NCBI RefSeq assembly: GCF_002242805.1
Contig: NZ_MCGQ01000012.1
Location: forward strand, 62,001 to 126,000
Source: Streptomyces diastatochromogenes
Lineage (GTDB): Bacteria > Actinomycetota > Actinomycetes > Streptomycetales > Streptomycetaceae
Length of the DNA stretch: 64,000 nt
Reading direction: 5' to 3'
The notes under the pieces were generated by a model. It ran no database searches. It saw only the letters and a list, made by a program, of their open reading frames with translations, and was not told the origin of the DNA. Of the stretch, positions 30,582 to 39,693 are shown piece after piece. The first letter of the stretch is position 1. Each line of letters opens with the position of its first letter. The position numbers and the translations under genes are program-made.

Positions 30582-31790
30582 TTACGGGACGAGCTTCAGG
30601 AGCTTGTTCGGCGAGCCGCTGCCCGGGCTGGTGACCACGCCGCTGGTGGCGCCGTTCACCAGGGCCGTGGCGACCTGGGCCGGGGTGGCCGAGGTGTGGC
30701 TCGCCAGGTAGACGGCGGCCGCGCCCGCCACGTGCGGGGTCGCCATCGAGGTGCCGGAGATGGTGTTGGTCGCGGTGTCGCTGGTGTTCCAGCCGGCCGT
30801 GATCGAGGAACCCGGCGCGAACAGGTCCAGCACCGAGCCGTAGTTGGAGTAGCTTGCCTTGGCGTCCGAGCTGGTGGTGGCGCCGACCGTGATCGCCTCG
30901 GTCACCCGGGCCGGGGAGTACGAGGAGGCGTTGGCGCTGCTGTTGCCGGCCGCGACGGCGTAGGTGACGCCGCTGGCTATGGAGTTGCGCACCGCCGTGT
31001 CCAGCGAGGTGGAGGCGCCGCCGCCGAGCGAGAGGTTGGCGACCGAGGGCCCGCTGTGGTTCGCGGTCACCCAGTCGACACCGGCGATCACCCCGGCCGT
31101 CGTGCCCGAGCCGCTGTTGTCGAGCACCCGGACCGCGACGATCTTCGCCTTCTTGGCCACGCCGTAGGTGGAGCCCGCGATGGTGGTGGCCACATGGGTG
31201 CCGTGGCCGTTGCCGTCCTGGGCGGTGGTGTCGTTGTCCACCTCGTCGTAGCCGTAGGAGGCACGGCCGCTGATCTGGGAGTGCGTGATGCGGACGCCGG
31301 TGTCGATGACGTACGCCGTCACGCCGCTGCCCGCGCTGTCCGGATAGGTGTAGGTGCCGGACAGCGGCAGGCTCGCCTGGTCGATGCGGTCCAGACCCCA
31401 GGGGGCGCTGGACTGCGTGGTGTCGGCGAGGTGGACCCGCTGGTCCTGCTCCACGGTGGCCACCGCCGGGTCGGCGGCGAGTCTGGCGGCCTCGGCCGCC
31501 GAGAGGTGGGCGGTGTAGCCGTTCAGGGCCGCGCGGAAGGTCTTCTGCACCGTGCCGCCGTAGTGCTGGATCAGGCCCTTGCCGGTGTTCGACGAGGCCG
31601 CGAAGCCGGCGGTCTTCTTCAGGGTGACGATGTAGCTGCCCTTGACGGCGGTGGGGGAGTTCGCGGCCAGCACCGTGCCGCCGACCGGGGCCGCCTGTGC
31701 GGGCAGCGCGGCGAGTGAGCCGACGAGGGCGGCGGAGGCCAGGCCGGTGAGGGCGGCCGTGCGGAGCTTCTTGGTACGCAGCTGTGCCAT
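30582..31790 (-). CDS. Secreted subtilisin-like serine protease (S8) with I9 prodomain
   Basis: 402 aa from ATG 31790; an in-frame GTG at 31820 is possible. A signal peptide (ends near QAAPV, residue 33) is followed by an inhibitor I9 propeptide (GSYIVTLKKTAGFAA to AVATVEQDQRVHLA). The peptidase domain has catalytic Asp in AYVIDTGVRITH, His in GNGHGTHVATT and Ser in SGTSMATPHVAGAAA, with oxyanion Asn in VAAGNSSAN. It resembles aqualysin/proteinase K-type enzymes. It acts outside the cell and is divergent from the SGNH esterase gene. Confidence 0.95.
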   Translation of the reverse strand: MAQLRTKKLRTAALTGLASAALVGSLAALPAQAAPVGGTVLAANSPTAVKGSYIVTLKKTAGFAASSNTGKGLIQHYGGTVQKTFRAALNGYTAHLSAAEAARLAADPAVATVEQDQRVHLADTTQSSAPWGLDRIDQASLPLSGTYTYPDSAGSGVTAYVIDTGVRITHSQISGRASYGYDEVDNDTTAQDGNGHGTHVATTIAGSTYGVAKKAKIVAVRVLDNSGSGTTAGVIAGVDWVTANHSGPSVANLSLGGGASTSLDTAVRNSIASGVTYAVAAGNSSANASSYSPARVTEAITVGATTSSDAKASYSNYGSVLDLFAPGSSITAGWNTSDTATNTISGTSMATPHVAGAAAVYLASHTSATPAQVATALVNGATSGVVTSPGSGSPNKLLKLVP

Positions 31791-32116
31791 TGCGGGGGAG
31801 TCCTCCTCCTGGCGGCGCACGCCCGGGTCCGGCGCGCGTCTGTGGGGGGTGCACGCGGGATCGCGCGCACGACCCTGGAGCGTTGCGTTCCGTTCCGGGG
31901 CTGGGTAAAGCCTCGGTCATCTATGGGGGTAGAACAAGGGAGTTGACGAGCTGTCAACAGATCTGACATGCACACGCAATAACCGGAGCGTGAACGTCCT
32001 GGGCCGATCCCGTCGAGACGTCGTTGAGACCTAAAAAGTCTTGGCATGAACACTTCCTGTCAACACGCGTAGTTGCTACGACAGTTGTGGCAGACATCCT
32101 GCTAAAGGGAGGTTCC
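31791..32116. promoter_or_regulatory. Divergent promoter region between subtilase and SGNH esterase genes
   Basis: 325 bp with lower GC than its neighbours. Inverted repeats visible: TTGAC-GAGCT-GTCAA (31942-31956) and, closer to the esterase, CTGTC ... GACAG around GTAG-TTG-CTAC (about 32060-32090). These are plausible operators for the co-located secreted enzymes. No small gene was found. Confidence 0.45.
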
Positions 32117-32923
32117 ATGAGACGTTCCCGATTTGCGGCATCCGTGACCTCGCTCCTCCTCGCCACCGGCCTCGCCCTCACCGGGGCCGCCACGGCGCAG
32201 GCCTCCACGGCTGCCGCGAACGGCGGTTATGTGGCGCTGGGCGACTCCTACTCCTCCGGGGTCGGAGCGGGCAGCTACATCAGTTCGAGCGGTAGTTGTG
32301 ACCGCAGCACCAAGGCGTACCCGTACCTGTGGAACGCCGCGCACAGCCCGTCCTCGTTCGCCTTCAACGCCTGCTCGGGTGCCAGGACGGACGATGTGCT
32401 CGCCAATCAGCTCGGCTCGCTCAACTCCTCCACCGCCCTGGTCTCGATCAGCATCGGCGGCAACGACGCCGGTTTCGCCGACGTCATGACGACCTGTGTC
32501 ATCTCGTCCGACAGCGCCTGCATCTCCAAGATCAACAGCGCCAAGGCGTACGTCGACTCCACGCTCCCCGGCAAGCTCGACGCCGTCTACAACGCGATCA
32601 GCGCCAAAGCCCCGTCGGCCCAGGTGGTCGTCCTCGGCTACCCCCGCTTCTACAAGCTCGGCCAGACCTGCCTCGGCCTCTCCGAGACCAAGCGCTCCGC
32701 GATCAACGGCGCGGCCGACTACATCGACGCCGCCATCCAGAAGCGCGCCCTGGACCACGACTTCGTCTTCGGCGACGTCCGCACCACGTTCACCGGCCAC
32801 GAGATCTGCTCCGGCGACTCCTGGCTGCACAGCGTCAACTGGCTCTCCATCGGCGAGTCGTACCACCCCACCGCGGCCGGCCAGTCCGGCGGCTACCTGC
32901 CGGTGCTCACGAACGCGGCCTGA
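32117..32923 (+). CDS. Secreted SGNH/GDSL esterase (phospholipase-like)
   Basis: 268 aa, signal peptide ending near AQAST (residue 30). SGNH blocks: block I VALGDSYSSGVGAG (Ser nucleophile, about residue 44), block II Gly in SGARTDDV, block III SIGGNDAGF (Asn), block V WLSIGESYHPTAAGQ (His). Three Cys pairs (SCD/ACS, TTC/ACI, TC/EIC) fit the disulfides of Streptomyces esterase/phospholipase A1-type enzymes. ATG 32117 has AAAGGGAGG 4 nt upstream. Exported ester hydrolase; exact substrate not decidable. Confidence 0.93.
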   Translation: MRRSRFAASVTSLLLATGLALTGAATAQASTAAANGGYVALGDSYSSGVGAGSYISSSGSCDRSTKAYPYLWNAAHSPSSFAFNACSGARTDDVLANQLGSLNSSTALVSISIGGNDAGFADVMTTCVISSDSACISKINSAKAYVDSTLPGKLDAVYNAISAKAPSAQVVVLGYPRFYKLGQTCLGLSETKRSAINGAADYIDAAIQKRALDHDFVFGDVRTTFTGHEICSGDSWLHSVNWLSIGESYHPTAAGQSGGYLPVLTNAA

Positions 32924-32926
32924 CCG

Positions 32927-34546
32927 TCACGAGGCCGAAGGTGAAGCGGAGGCCCCGTCCGTCGGGGTCTCCGTCGTTGCGCAGGTCACCGTGAACGGCA
33001 CCGAGTTCGACGTGGTCCGCACCGGACTGCGCACCTCCACGCTGATCTCGTTGTCGATCGTCCCGCTGTCCGAGTAGGCCGTCACGACCACCTGCACCTG
33101 CTGGGTCTTCCCGCCGTCCGCGGGGAACGACAGCGTCTTCCACCCCGGGTCGGAGACCGACCCGTGCGCGAGCACCCACCGGTACTCCACCTGCGCGGGC
33201 ACCCGCCCCACCGTGAACGTCGCCGTGAACGCGGGCGCCTGTGCGGTCGGCGGCGGGCAGCTTCCGTCGTACTCCGTGTGCGCGCCCGTCAGGGTGACCC
33301 GTACGGACTGGGCCGGCTGAGTGCTCGGCGGGGCGCTGCTGCTCCGCGTGGGCGGCGGCGCTGCGGTGTCCGTCTTGGTGCCGGTGCTCGGGCTCGGGGT
33401 GTGCGCACTCTGGCTCGCCCGGCTGGTGTGCGCGCCGGCGTTCCCGTCACCGCCGCCGTTGTGCCGGTCGAGCAGCGCGTACGTCAGTCCCGCCACCGCC
33501 AGCAGGACCGCGAGGAGACCGGCCACCAGGACCACGCCGGCCCGCCGGTTGCGTTCCGGCTCGACGGCCGTGGTCCGCGGCTCCGGATACCCGGTGGGCA
33601 CGGGCATCGGCGGTGTGGGCGACGGCCGTTGCGGCCGGGCCGCGACCGTCGGGGCGTACGGCGAGGCCGGCGTCGTGTCCGTGCGCGCCGGTCCGGGGGT
33701 CCCGCCCGCCGCCACGATCCGCAGCTCGTGCTCGGCCCGTTCGCCGGACAGCCGCTCGGCGGGGTCCTTGCGCAGCAGCCCCTCGATGACCGGGGTGAGC
33801 GGTCCGGCCCGGTGCGGCGGCGGCAGTTCCTCGTCCACCACCGCGCGCAGGGTGCTCAGTGGTGTGTCCTGCCGGAACGGGGTGTTGCCCTCGACGGCCG
33901 CGTACAGCAGCACGCCCAGCGACCACAGGTCCGACTCGGGACCCGGCGTACGCCCCAACGCCCGCTCCGGCGCCAGGAATTCGGGCGAGCCGATCACCTC
34001 ACCGGTCATGGTCAGCGCCGAGCTGCCCTCGACCGTCGCGATGCCGAAGTCGGTGAGGACCACCCGGCCGTCGTTCGCCAGCAGCACGTTGGCCGGCTTC
34101 ACGTCCCGGTGCAGCACCCCGGCGGCATGCGCGGCACGCAGCGCGGCCAGCACCTCGGCACCGATGTGCGCGGCCCGCTGCGGCGGCAGCGGACCCTCGG
34201 CGTCCAACTGGTCGGCGAGGGACAGCCCGCGCACCAGCTCCATGACGATCCAGGGGCGGCCGCCCTCCATCGCCACGTCGTACACCGTGACCACGTTGCG
34301 GTTGGCGACCCGGGCCGCCGCCCAGGCCTCGCGCTCCAGGCGCGCGTACATCCGCTCGACATCCGAAGCGGGCAGCCCGGCCGGGGCCCGCACCTCCTTG
34401 ACGGCCACCTCGCGGTGCAGCACCTCGTCACGGGCGCGCCACACGGTGCCCATGCCGCCCTCGCCCAGCGGCGACAGCAGACGGTAGCGGTCCGCGATCA
34501 CACGTTCACGCCCCGGCTCTTCGGACACGGGCGACCCCCACGGCAT
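32927..34546 (-). CDS. Receptor-type Ser/Thr protein kinase (Hanks type)
   Basis: 539 aa from ATG 34546 (GTG at 34564 and 34528 are alternatives). The kinase domain begins YRLLSPLGEGGMGTVWRA (P-loop), with Lys in VAVKEV, HRDVKPANVLL (catalytic loop, R-D type), DFGIA and the P+1 region GSPEFLAPERA. A Pro-rich juxtamembrane stretch leads to one TM (AGVVLVAGLLAVLLAVAGLTYALL). The outside part is a Ser/Thr/Pro spacer plus a beta-sandwich-like domain with two Cys (GSCPPP and TVTCATT). There are no PASTA repeats. It should sense an extracellular signal and phosphorylate cytosolic targets. Confidence 0.93.
   Translation of the reverse strand: MPWGSPVSEEPGRERVIADRYRLLSPLGEGGMGTVWRARDEVLHREVAVKEVRAPAGLPASDVERMYARLEREAWAAARVANRNVVTVYDVAMEGGRPWIVMELVRGLSLADQLDAEGPLPPQRAAHIGAEVLAALRAAHAAGVLHRDVKPANVLLANDGRVVLTDFGIATVEGSSALTMTGEVIGSPEFLAPERALGRTPGPESDLWSLGVLLYAAVEGNTPFRQDTPLSTLRAVVDEELPPPHRAGPLTPVIEGLLRKDPAERLSGERAEHELRIVAAGGTPGPARTDTTPASPYAPTVAARPQRPSPTPPMPVPTGYPEPRTTAVEPERNRRAGVVLVAGLLAVLLAVAGLTYALLDRHNGGGDGNAGAHTSRASQSAHTPSPSTGTKTDTAAPPPTRSSSAPPSTQPAQSVRVTLTGAHTEYDGSCPPPTAQAPAFTATFTVGRVPAQVEYRWVLAHGSVSDPGWKTLSFPADGGKTQQVQVVVTAYSDSGTIDNEISVEVRSPVRTTSNSVPFTVTCATTETPTDGASASPSAS
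32948..32972 (+). terminator. Hairpin serving as terminator of SGNH gene inside kinase 3' end
   Basis: GGAGGCCCCG and CGGGGTCTCC pair with one mismatch around TCCGT. The genes converge with only 3 bp between them, so the terminator sits in the kinase coding sequence. Confidence 0.55.
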
Positions 34547-34573
34547 CTCACGTGATTTCTCCACAAAAGTAGC

Positions 34574-36250
34574 TCAGCCGAGTGCGGATGCGGCCCCCTT
34601 GAGCACCAATCCGGCACCCAGGGCGACGACGACCAGCGCGGACGCGAGCGGCAGGGTCCGGCGTACCAGGGTGGCCACCGGGTGGGCGGTCCAGCGCGGG
34701 CGCCGGTCCAGCACCCGGGTCATCCCCGTGCCGAGCCGGACGACGGCGAACCCGGCGGCCGTGAGCGTCAGCGCGAGACCGGCGCCGTACGCCACGACGA
34801 GCAGCAGCCCGAACCAGGCCTTCCCGAGCGCCGCGGCACCGACCAGCACGACGACCGCGGAGGGGCTGGGCACCAGACCGCCGGCGAACCCGAGCAGGAT
34901 CGTGCCGCGGACGGTGGGGGCGGTGGAGTGGGAGTGGGTGTGGCCGCCGTGGGTGTGGACCAGGGCGTGCTCGTGGCCGTGCTCGTGGCCGTGGCCGTGG
35001 CCGTGGCCGTGGTCGTGGTCGTGGTCGTGGTCGTGGCCGTGGCCGTGGTGATGGTGGTGGCCGTCGTGGTGATGGTGATGATGGTCGTGCTGTGCGTGGG
35101 CTGCTTCCTGGTGCGCACCCACCAGGGCCAGCGGGCGTTCTTCGGCTTCCTTGTGCGCGTGAGGGTGCGCGTGGGGGTGAGGTTGGGGGTGGGGGTGGGG
35201 GTGCGGATGTGCGTGTGCGCGGTTGCGCCAGGCCCGTCGTACGAGGTTCGCGCCCGCCACGAGCACCAGGGCGCCGCTGGCGATGCCCAGCCAGGCGATC
35301 ACCGAGGGCGTGGCGGCGGAACCGGCCGTGACGAGCAGGCCCAGAGCGACCACGCCGAGGGTGTGGGTCACCGTGACCGAGGCGGCCAGGGGCAGCACGT
35401 CCCGCAGCCGGGCCCGGCCGCCGCGGGCGGCCGCCGTCGCGGCCATCAGGGTCTTGCCGTGGCCCGGTGCGAGGGCGTGCATCGCGCCGAGGACGACGGC
35501 GATGAGCAGGGCGAGCGCGGCGAAGCCGACAGTGAGGTTGTGGCGGGCGACGAGGTCGTCGAGGGCGCGGGTCCAGCGGTCGGCGCCCCGGGGCAGTACG
35601 GAGGCGCCCGGGGCGTCCTGTCGCTCCTCTGCGAGGGCCGGGCCGCCGGGGCGCACCCGCAGGGAGGCGGTGGCGGTGTCGGCCGGGGAGGACAGCAAGT
35701 CCTTGGGATAGCTGGTGAGTTCGTGCGAGACCGACGTCTTCGGTACGTCCGTCGCGGTGAGCGTCATGCGGTCGCCGCGGGCGGTGATCTCCCGCCAGCC
35801 GGGCCCGCTGGTGGTACCCGCGCTGTGAAAACCGAGCGCGACGGACTTCCCCTGGGGGAGCGGTGCGGTGAACCGGCACTCCACGCGCAGCGTGTTGAGC
35901 CCGGCCTGCCCGGGCCGCAGGTTCGCGTGGGCGGAGCCGGGGGTGAGCGTGGCGGAGTGTCCCCCGACGGTGAGCCTGCTGCCCCGCGCGGCCTCGGCGC
36001 ACCGCTGCTCGGCCCATGTGGACAGGCCCAGCCGCTTGATGTCGGGCTTGGCCTGGGTGGCCGGGATCTCGGCGAGGTCCTCCACATGGTCGACGCGGAG
36101 CTGTCCGGGGGCGGCGACGAGACCGTCGTAGCGGTTGACGGTGAAGTTGCCGAGGGGGTGCGCGCTCGCGGCCGCGGCCGGGGTGAGCGCGAGGGCGCAG
36201 GCGGCGGTGAGGACCGCTGCCGCCGAGGCGAGGGGGCGACGGAGGTTCAC
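34574..36250 (-). CDS. NicO/RcnA-like metal transporter with secreted N-terminal domain and His-rich loop
   Basis: 558 aa. Signal peptide (to about residue 31), then an extracytoplasmic beta-rich domain of about 220 residues beginning HPLGNFTVNRYDGL. After it come six or so TM helices of the NicO (nickel/cobalt efflux RcnA-HoxN) type with HALAPGHGKTLMAA, the hallmark H-x4-GHGK-like metal site. Between the TM halves lies an extreme His/Asp/Gly/Pro loop of about 100 residues (HPHPHPHP, HDHHHHHHDGHHHHH, HDHDHDHDHGHGHGHGH). It is likely a metal exporter or chaperone-coupled carrier. It overlaps the TPR gene by 4 nt. Confidence 0.88.
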   Translation of the reverse strand: MNLRRPLASAAAVLTAACALALTPAAAASAHPLGNFTVNRYDGLVAAPGQLRVDHVEDLAEIPATQAKPDIKRLGLSTWAEQRCAEAARGSRLTVGGHSATLTPGSAHANLRPGQAGLNTLRVECRFTAPLPQGKSVALGFHSAGTTSGPGWREITARGDRMTLTATDVPKTSVSHELTSYPKDLLSSPADTATASLRVRPGGPALAEERQDAPGASVLPRGADRWTRALDDLVARHNLTVGFAALALLIAVVLGAMHALAPGHGKTLMAATAAARGGRARLRDVLPLAASVTVTHTLGVVALGLLVTAGSAATPSVIAWLGIASGALVLVAGANLVRRAWRNRAHAHPHPHPHPQPHPHAHPHAHKEAEERPLALVGAHQEAAHAQHDHHHHHHDGHHHHHGHGHDHDHDHDHGHGHGHGHEHGHEHALVHTHGGHTHSHSTAPTVRGTILLGFAGGLVPSPSAVVVLVGAAALGKAWFGLLLVVAYGAGLALTLTAAGFAVVRLGTGMTRVLDRRPRWTAHPVATLVRRTLPLASALVVVALGAGLVLKGAASALG

Positions 36251-37902
36251 CGGGCAGCCTCCAGTGCCTTACGGGCCCGAGCCGCGCCCAGGGGAGAGAA
36301 GCCGGGGTTCAGCTTCAGGGCCGCCCTCAGGGAGGCGCGGCCGTCCTCGGTGTGGCCCGTGGCCAGCTCGATCATGCCGCGGTGGTAGAGGAAGGCGGCG
36401 CTGCGGTAGCCGGTCGCCGTGGCCCGGCGGGCGTACGGGAGGGCTTCCTTGTCACGGCCGTTCACGTGCAGCGCCCAGGCGAGGGCGTCCGCGGTGTGCA
36501 CGGTGTGGCGGCGCGCCCACTCGGCTCGGGCCGCGCGCAGGGCCGAGGCCTTGTCGCCGTGGTCGGCGGCGGCCAGCGCGGTGTCGAGGTCGGCGTTGAC
36601 GCCGTTGGCGCGGGCGAGGGCGATCCAGGCGTCCACGAGCGCGTACTGGTCGCGGGCCCTGGCCTTGTCGCCGGCGGCACCGCGGGCCTCGTACAACTCG
36701 CCGAGTTCGACGAGCGGTCCGGGCAGCGGATAGCGGGAGACGACGGTCTCCAGACCCTTGATCGCCTCGTCCCGGTGACCGTCGGCCGCCTGGGCACGGG
36801 CCCGGCCCTCCAGCGCGGGGAGGTAGTTCTCGTCGGCGGCCAGGGCCCGGGCGTAGTAGGTGAGCGCGGTCGTGTACTCGCCCTGGTTCCACGCGAGTTG
36901 GCCGAGCTGGGCGGCCACGTAGGCGACATCGCCCCGGGAAGTGGCCACGGCCAGGGCCTGCTTGAGCACGCGCCGGGCGGTCGTCACGTCGCCGCGCAGC
37001 TCGTGCACGTACGCGTACCGCGTGAAGACCGGCACGCCCGGCTTGCGCGTGTCGGCGGTCTTGGCGGCCCCGTCCGCTTCGGCGTACCGGCCCAGTTCGA
37101 CCAGGGCGTCGATGCGCGAGGACAGGGCGCGCTCGCTGTACGGGTTCTGCTTCAGGGCCTGGTCCGCGTAGGTCAGCGCGTCCTTGAAGTCGTGCCGCGC
37201 GGCGGCGAGCGCGGCCCGGCCGGCCAGGGCCTGGTCATTGCGGGGATTCAGCGCCAGCGACCGCTTCAGAGCCTTCTCGGCCTGCGGATACCGCGCCGGG
37301 TCCCCCTTGGTCCGCGCCTGCTCGACGTAGGCCAGGCCGAGGGTGGCCCAACTGCCGAAGTCCCGTGGCTGGGACCGCAGATGCGCCTGCAGCGCGGCGA
37401 TGCTCGCGTCCAGATTCCCGCTGCCCAGCACCCCGGGATCGACAGCACTGGAGGCGACCGCCACCGCGGACCCACCATCCCGCGCCGCCCCGACGGCAAT
37501 CGCACCACCCGTCAGCGCGACGGCCAACAGAGCGGCACAGCCGACCAGTTGAGCCGCCCGCCAGCGCCGCCCACTGGCGCCGACCCGACGGACGGCGGCG
37601 ACGCGGTGGTCGGTGCCGGAGGGGGAGGCATGCGAGTGGGGCACGACGTGTGCGGTTTCCGGCACAGCGGCATCCGACCCACATGCGCCTGACTCGGCCT
37701 CGGGCCTGTCCGACTCGGTCTTGGACGCGGCCTGCTCGGCCTCGGCCTCCGCCCCGGATCCACCCGGCTCGGCCCCCGCCCCCAGCGCCCCCGCGTCCGG
37801 GCCGGTCAGTTCCGCTTCGGGTGTGGCAGAGGCCAAGGCGGTATCCCCGCCAGGGATCGTCGGCCGGGTTTCGGCCTCGTCGTCGTTGGTGCGCGGGGGC
37901 AT
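36247..37902 (-). CDS. Membrane-anchored TPR protein
   Basis: 551 aa. An acidic, disordered N-terminus of about 105 residues is followed by one TM segment (AAQLVGCAALLAVALTGGAIAVG, about 118-140). A long run of tetratricopeptide repeats then fills the rest (for example FGSWATLGLAYVEQARTKGD, ALTYYARALAADENYLPALE, SAAFLYHRGMIELATGHTED). The topology places the TPRs outside the membrane. It ends within the ATGA overlap with the NicO gene and follows the DUF4331 gene after 98 bp, so it is the middle gene of this operon. Likely a scaffold for the neighbouring secreted or membrane proteins. Confidence 0.88.
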   Translation of the reverse strand: MPPRTNDDEAETRPTIPGGDTALASATPEAELTGPDAGALGAGAEPGGSGAEAEAEQAASKTESDRPEAESGACGSDAAVPETAHVVPHSHASPSGTDHRVAAVRRVGASGRRWRAAQLVGCAALLAVALTGGAIAVGAARDGGSAVAVASSAVDPGVLGSGNLDASIAALQAHLRSQPRDFGSWATLGLAYVEQARTKGDPARYPQAEKALKRSLALNPRNDQALAGRAALAAARHDFKDALTYADQALKQNPYSERALSSRIDALVELGRYAEADGAAKTADTRKPGVPVFTRYAYVHELRGDVTTARRVLKQALAVATSRGDVAYVAAQLGQLAWNQGEYTTALTYYARALAADENYLPALEGRARAQAADGHRDEAIKGLETVVSRYPLPGPLVELGELYEARGAAGDKARARDQYALVDAWIALARANGVNADLDTALAAADHGDKASALRAARAEWARRHTVHTADALAWALHVNGRDKEALPYARRATATGYRSAAFLYHRGMIELATGHTEDGRASLRAALKLNPGFSPLGAARARKALEAAR

Positions 37903-37942
37903 GCCCTCTCCTCGGTCGCCTGGTCATGTTCGGAAGGGGAAA

Positions 37943-37982
37943 GGCGCGGCCCGCCGTGGGGGAGGGGGATACGGGCCGCGCC
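37943..37982 (-). terminator. Hairpin between DUF4331 and TPR genes
   Basis: GGCGCGGCCCG and CGGGCCGCGCC make a perfect 11-bp stem with an 18-nt loop in the 98-bp gap. It may partly terminate transcription after the DUF4331 gene and so set different levels within the operon. Confidence 0.6.
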
Positions 37983-38000
37983 GGTCGGTGGGGGTGTGGA

Positions 38001-39542
38001 TCAGTACGGGCGCTGCATCCGGCGGCGCCACCAGGCGAAGGCGGTGCCGATCAGCAGGATTCCGGCCGCGCCCGAGGCCGCCGAGGCGGCGATCAGCACC
38101 GTGTTGCCGGAGCCGTCGGAGGAGGACCCGGCCGGCTGCAGGGCGTCGCCGAGCTGGCTGCGGACGTCGGCGTTGCCGGACGTGCCCTTGGCCAGGGCGC
38201 CGCGGGAACCGGCCGTCGGTTCGGCCACGTACGGGAAGTACTTGTCGAAGCCCTTGTCGTTCTTGTCGACCGCGTCGCCCAAGTCGTTCTTGGAGCCGAC
38301 CAGTTCGCCCTCGACCACCTGGAGGGAGGCGTCGATCACGTCGTCCGACAGGCGACGGCCGTTCGGGAAGCCCGCGTTGTCACCGTCGAGGACGCCCAGC
38401 CGCTTGGGGTGCATGCTCGGCTTGATCGAGGTGTTCAGCCGCAGCTCCTCCGCAGGCTTCACGTACGGCGGCTGGTTGAGGCCCTTGACGCCCTTGAGGA
38501 ACACGTCGACCAGGTCGTTGCGCGGCTCGGCGGGTGCCTTGATCTTGTAGATCGACTCGATGAGCTTCGGCAGCTCGGGGTTGGTCACGTTCTTCAGGAA
38601 CTGAGCGTCGTACCAGGGCTGGGACGCGTTGAACTTGTCCTTGTCCTTCTGCGGGTTGACGACCTCGTTCACCAGCGGGTTGCCCAGGCGCGAGACCTGC
38701 TCGTAGTACCCCTGCGCGTTCCTTCGCTGCGTCGTCGACCAGATGCCGACGATCGGCTGCTTGGACGACTCGCGGATCAGGTCGTTGGGCACCTGCAGCG
38801 CAATCGTATTGACGTTGTAGCCCTTGAGCGTGTCCCGTCCGACCTCGGAGAGGTTCCCGCCGTAGAGCAGGTCGAAGACGCGCAGGTCGGCGAAGAACGG
38901 GTCGTCGGCCTGCCCGGCGAAGGTCGCGCCACCGCCCGCCGTCTTGTAGATGGCCTGGGACCGCAGCTTGGCGTAGTCCGGCATCGACGCCTTGCCGACG
39001 TTCGACGGCGCGACCGGCACGTTGTCCGCGAGCCGTGTCTTGGAGACGACCTTCTGGTTGTGCAGCTTGACCAGGTCGATGTCGTAGGTCTGCGTGATGT
39101 TCAGGTTCGGGTCGTCGAGGCTCTTCACCGCCCCCGTGTTGTAGAGGAAGGTGTTCTTGTTCTTGACGTGCGTCTTGAAGGTGTAGCGAAACAGCAGCTC
39201 GCCCTGCGCGTCACCGTTGTTGTCGATGTGGATGTCGTACTGGGCGTCGTCCGCGAACGTGTAGAAGTTCGGTCCGCCGGCCGGCTCCTCGAAGGGGATC
39301 CAGTTGGCCACGATCGTCGTGGTGTCCGGCTTGTCCGGGCTCACGAAGGCGTACAGGTCCGTGTTGTCGTACTGCGGGGTCCCCGAGATCAGCGGGGCCT
39401 CCCGGTGGGAGGAGGCGGAGGCCGCCCCGGGTTCCAGCGTGGCGACGCCGGCGGCTGCGAGCCCTCCGGCGGCCAGCGCACCACAGATGAGCGAGACCAG
39501 GCCCTTGCGTCCCGTGCCGCTCCTGGAGAAGAGAGGTGTCAT
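38001..39542 (-). CDS. Secreted DUF4331 protein with C-terminal membrane anchor
   Basis: 513 aa from ATG 39542. Signal peptide of about 44 residues, then the DUF4331 start SSHREAPLISGTPQYDNTDL, with YAFVSPD and WIPFEEPAGGPNFYTF following. The family is a beta-rich, calcium- or metal-like fold of unknown role, often paired with NicO and TPR genes. The C-terminal end is a TM helix (NTVLIAASAASGAAGILLIG) and a basic tail with no sortase motif. Length is normal. It is the first gene of the DUF4331-TPR-NicO operon and divergent from the ECF sigma operon. Confidence 0.9.
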   Translation of the reverse strand: MTPLFSRSGTGRKGLVSLICGALAAGGLAAAGVATLEPGAASASSHREAPLISGTPQYDNTDLYAFVSPDKPDTTTIVANWIPFEEPAGGPNFYTFADDAQYDIHIDNNGDAQGELLFRYTFKTHVKNKNTFLYNTGAVKSLDDPNLNITQTYDIDLVKLHNQKVVSKTRLADNVPVAPSNVGKASMPDYAKLRSQAIYKTAGGGATFAGQADDPFFADLRVFDLLYGGNLSEVGRDTLKGYNVNTIALQVPNDLIRESSKQPIVGIWSTTQRRNAQGYYEQVSRLGNPLVNEVVNPQKDKDKFNASQPWYDAQFLKNVTNPELPKLIESIYKIKAPAEPRNDLVDVFLKGVKGLNQPPYVKPAEELRLNTSIKPSMHPKRLGVLDGDNAGFPNGRRLSDDVIDASLQVVEGELVGSKNDLGDAVDKNDKGFDKYFPYVAEPTAGSRGALAKGTSGNADVRSQLGDALQPAGSSSDGSGNTVLIAASAASGAAGILLIGTAFAWWRRRMQRPY

Positions 39543-39580
39543 GCCGTCCGTCCTCAGTGCCAACTTGCCTTGACGGACGG

Positions 39581-39611
39581 GTATACGGAGCGGAGGAGCC
39601 GATCGGATTGG
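39581..39611 (-). promoter_or_regulatory. Candidate ECF-type promoter of the DUF4331 operon
   Basis: On the minus strand CCAATCC (complement of 39605-39611) and CGTATAC (39581-39587) are 17 bp apart, 39 bp before the start codon. This resembles SigK-type -35/-10 elements (CCATCC and CGAATA, as remembered). The divergent gene is a SigK-like sigma factor, which makes direct control plausible. Confidence 0.4.
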
Positions 39612-39693
39612 TCTGACGGAAGATTTTTTTCCGACGTTTCAGACCCGCGTTTTCGGCCCGCCGATCCGTATCACCTGCCGGAGGTGTGCGCTC

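Noticed and set aside
34682..36388. 568-aa plus-strand ORF over the NicO gene
   Set aside because: Valine/Gly repeats arise from reading the His-rich loop on the other strand.
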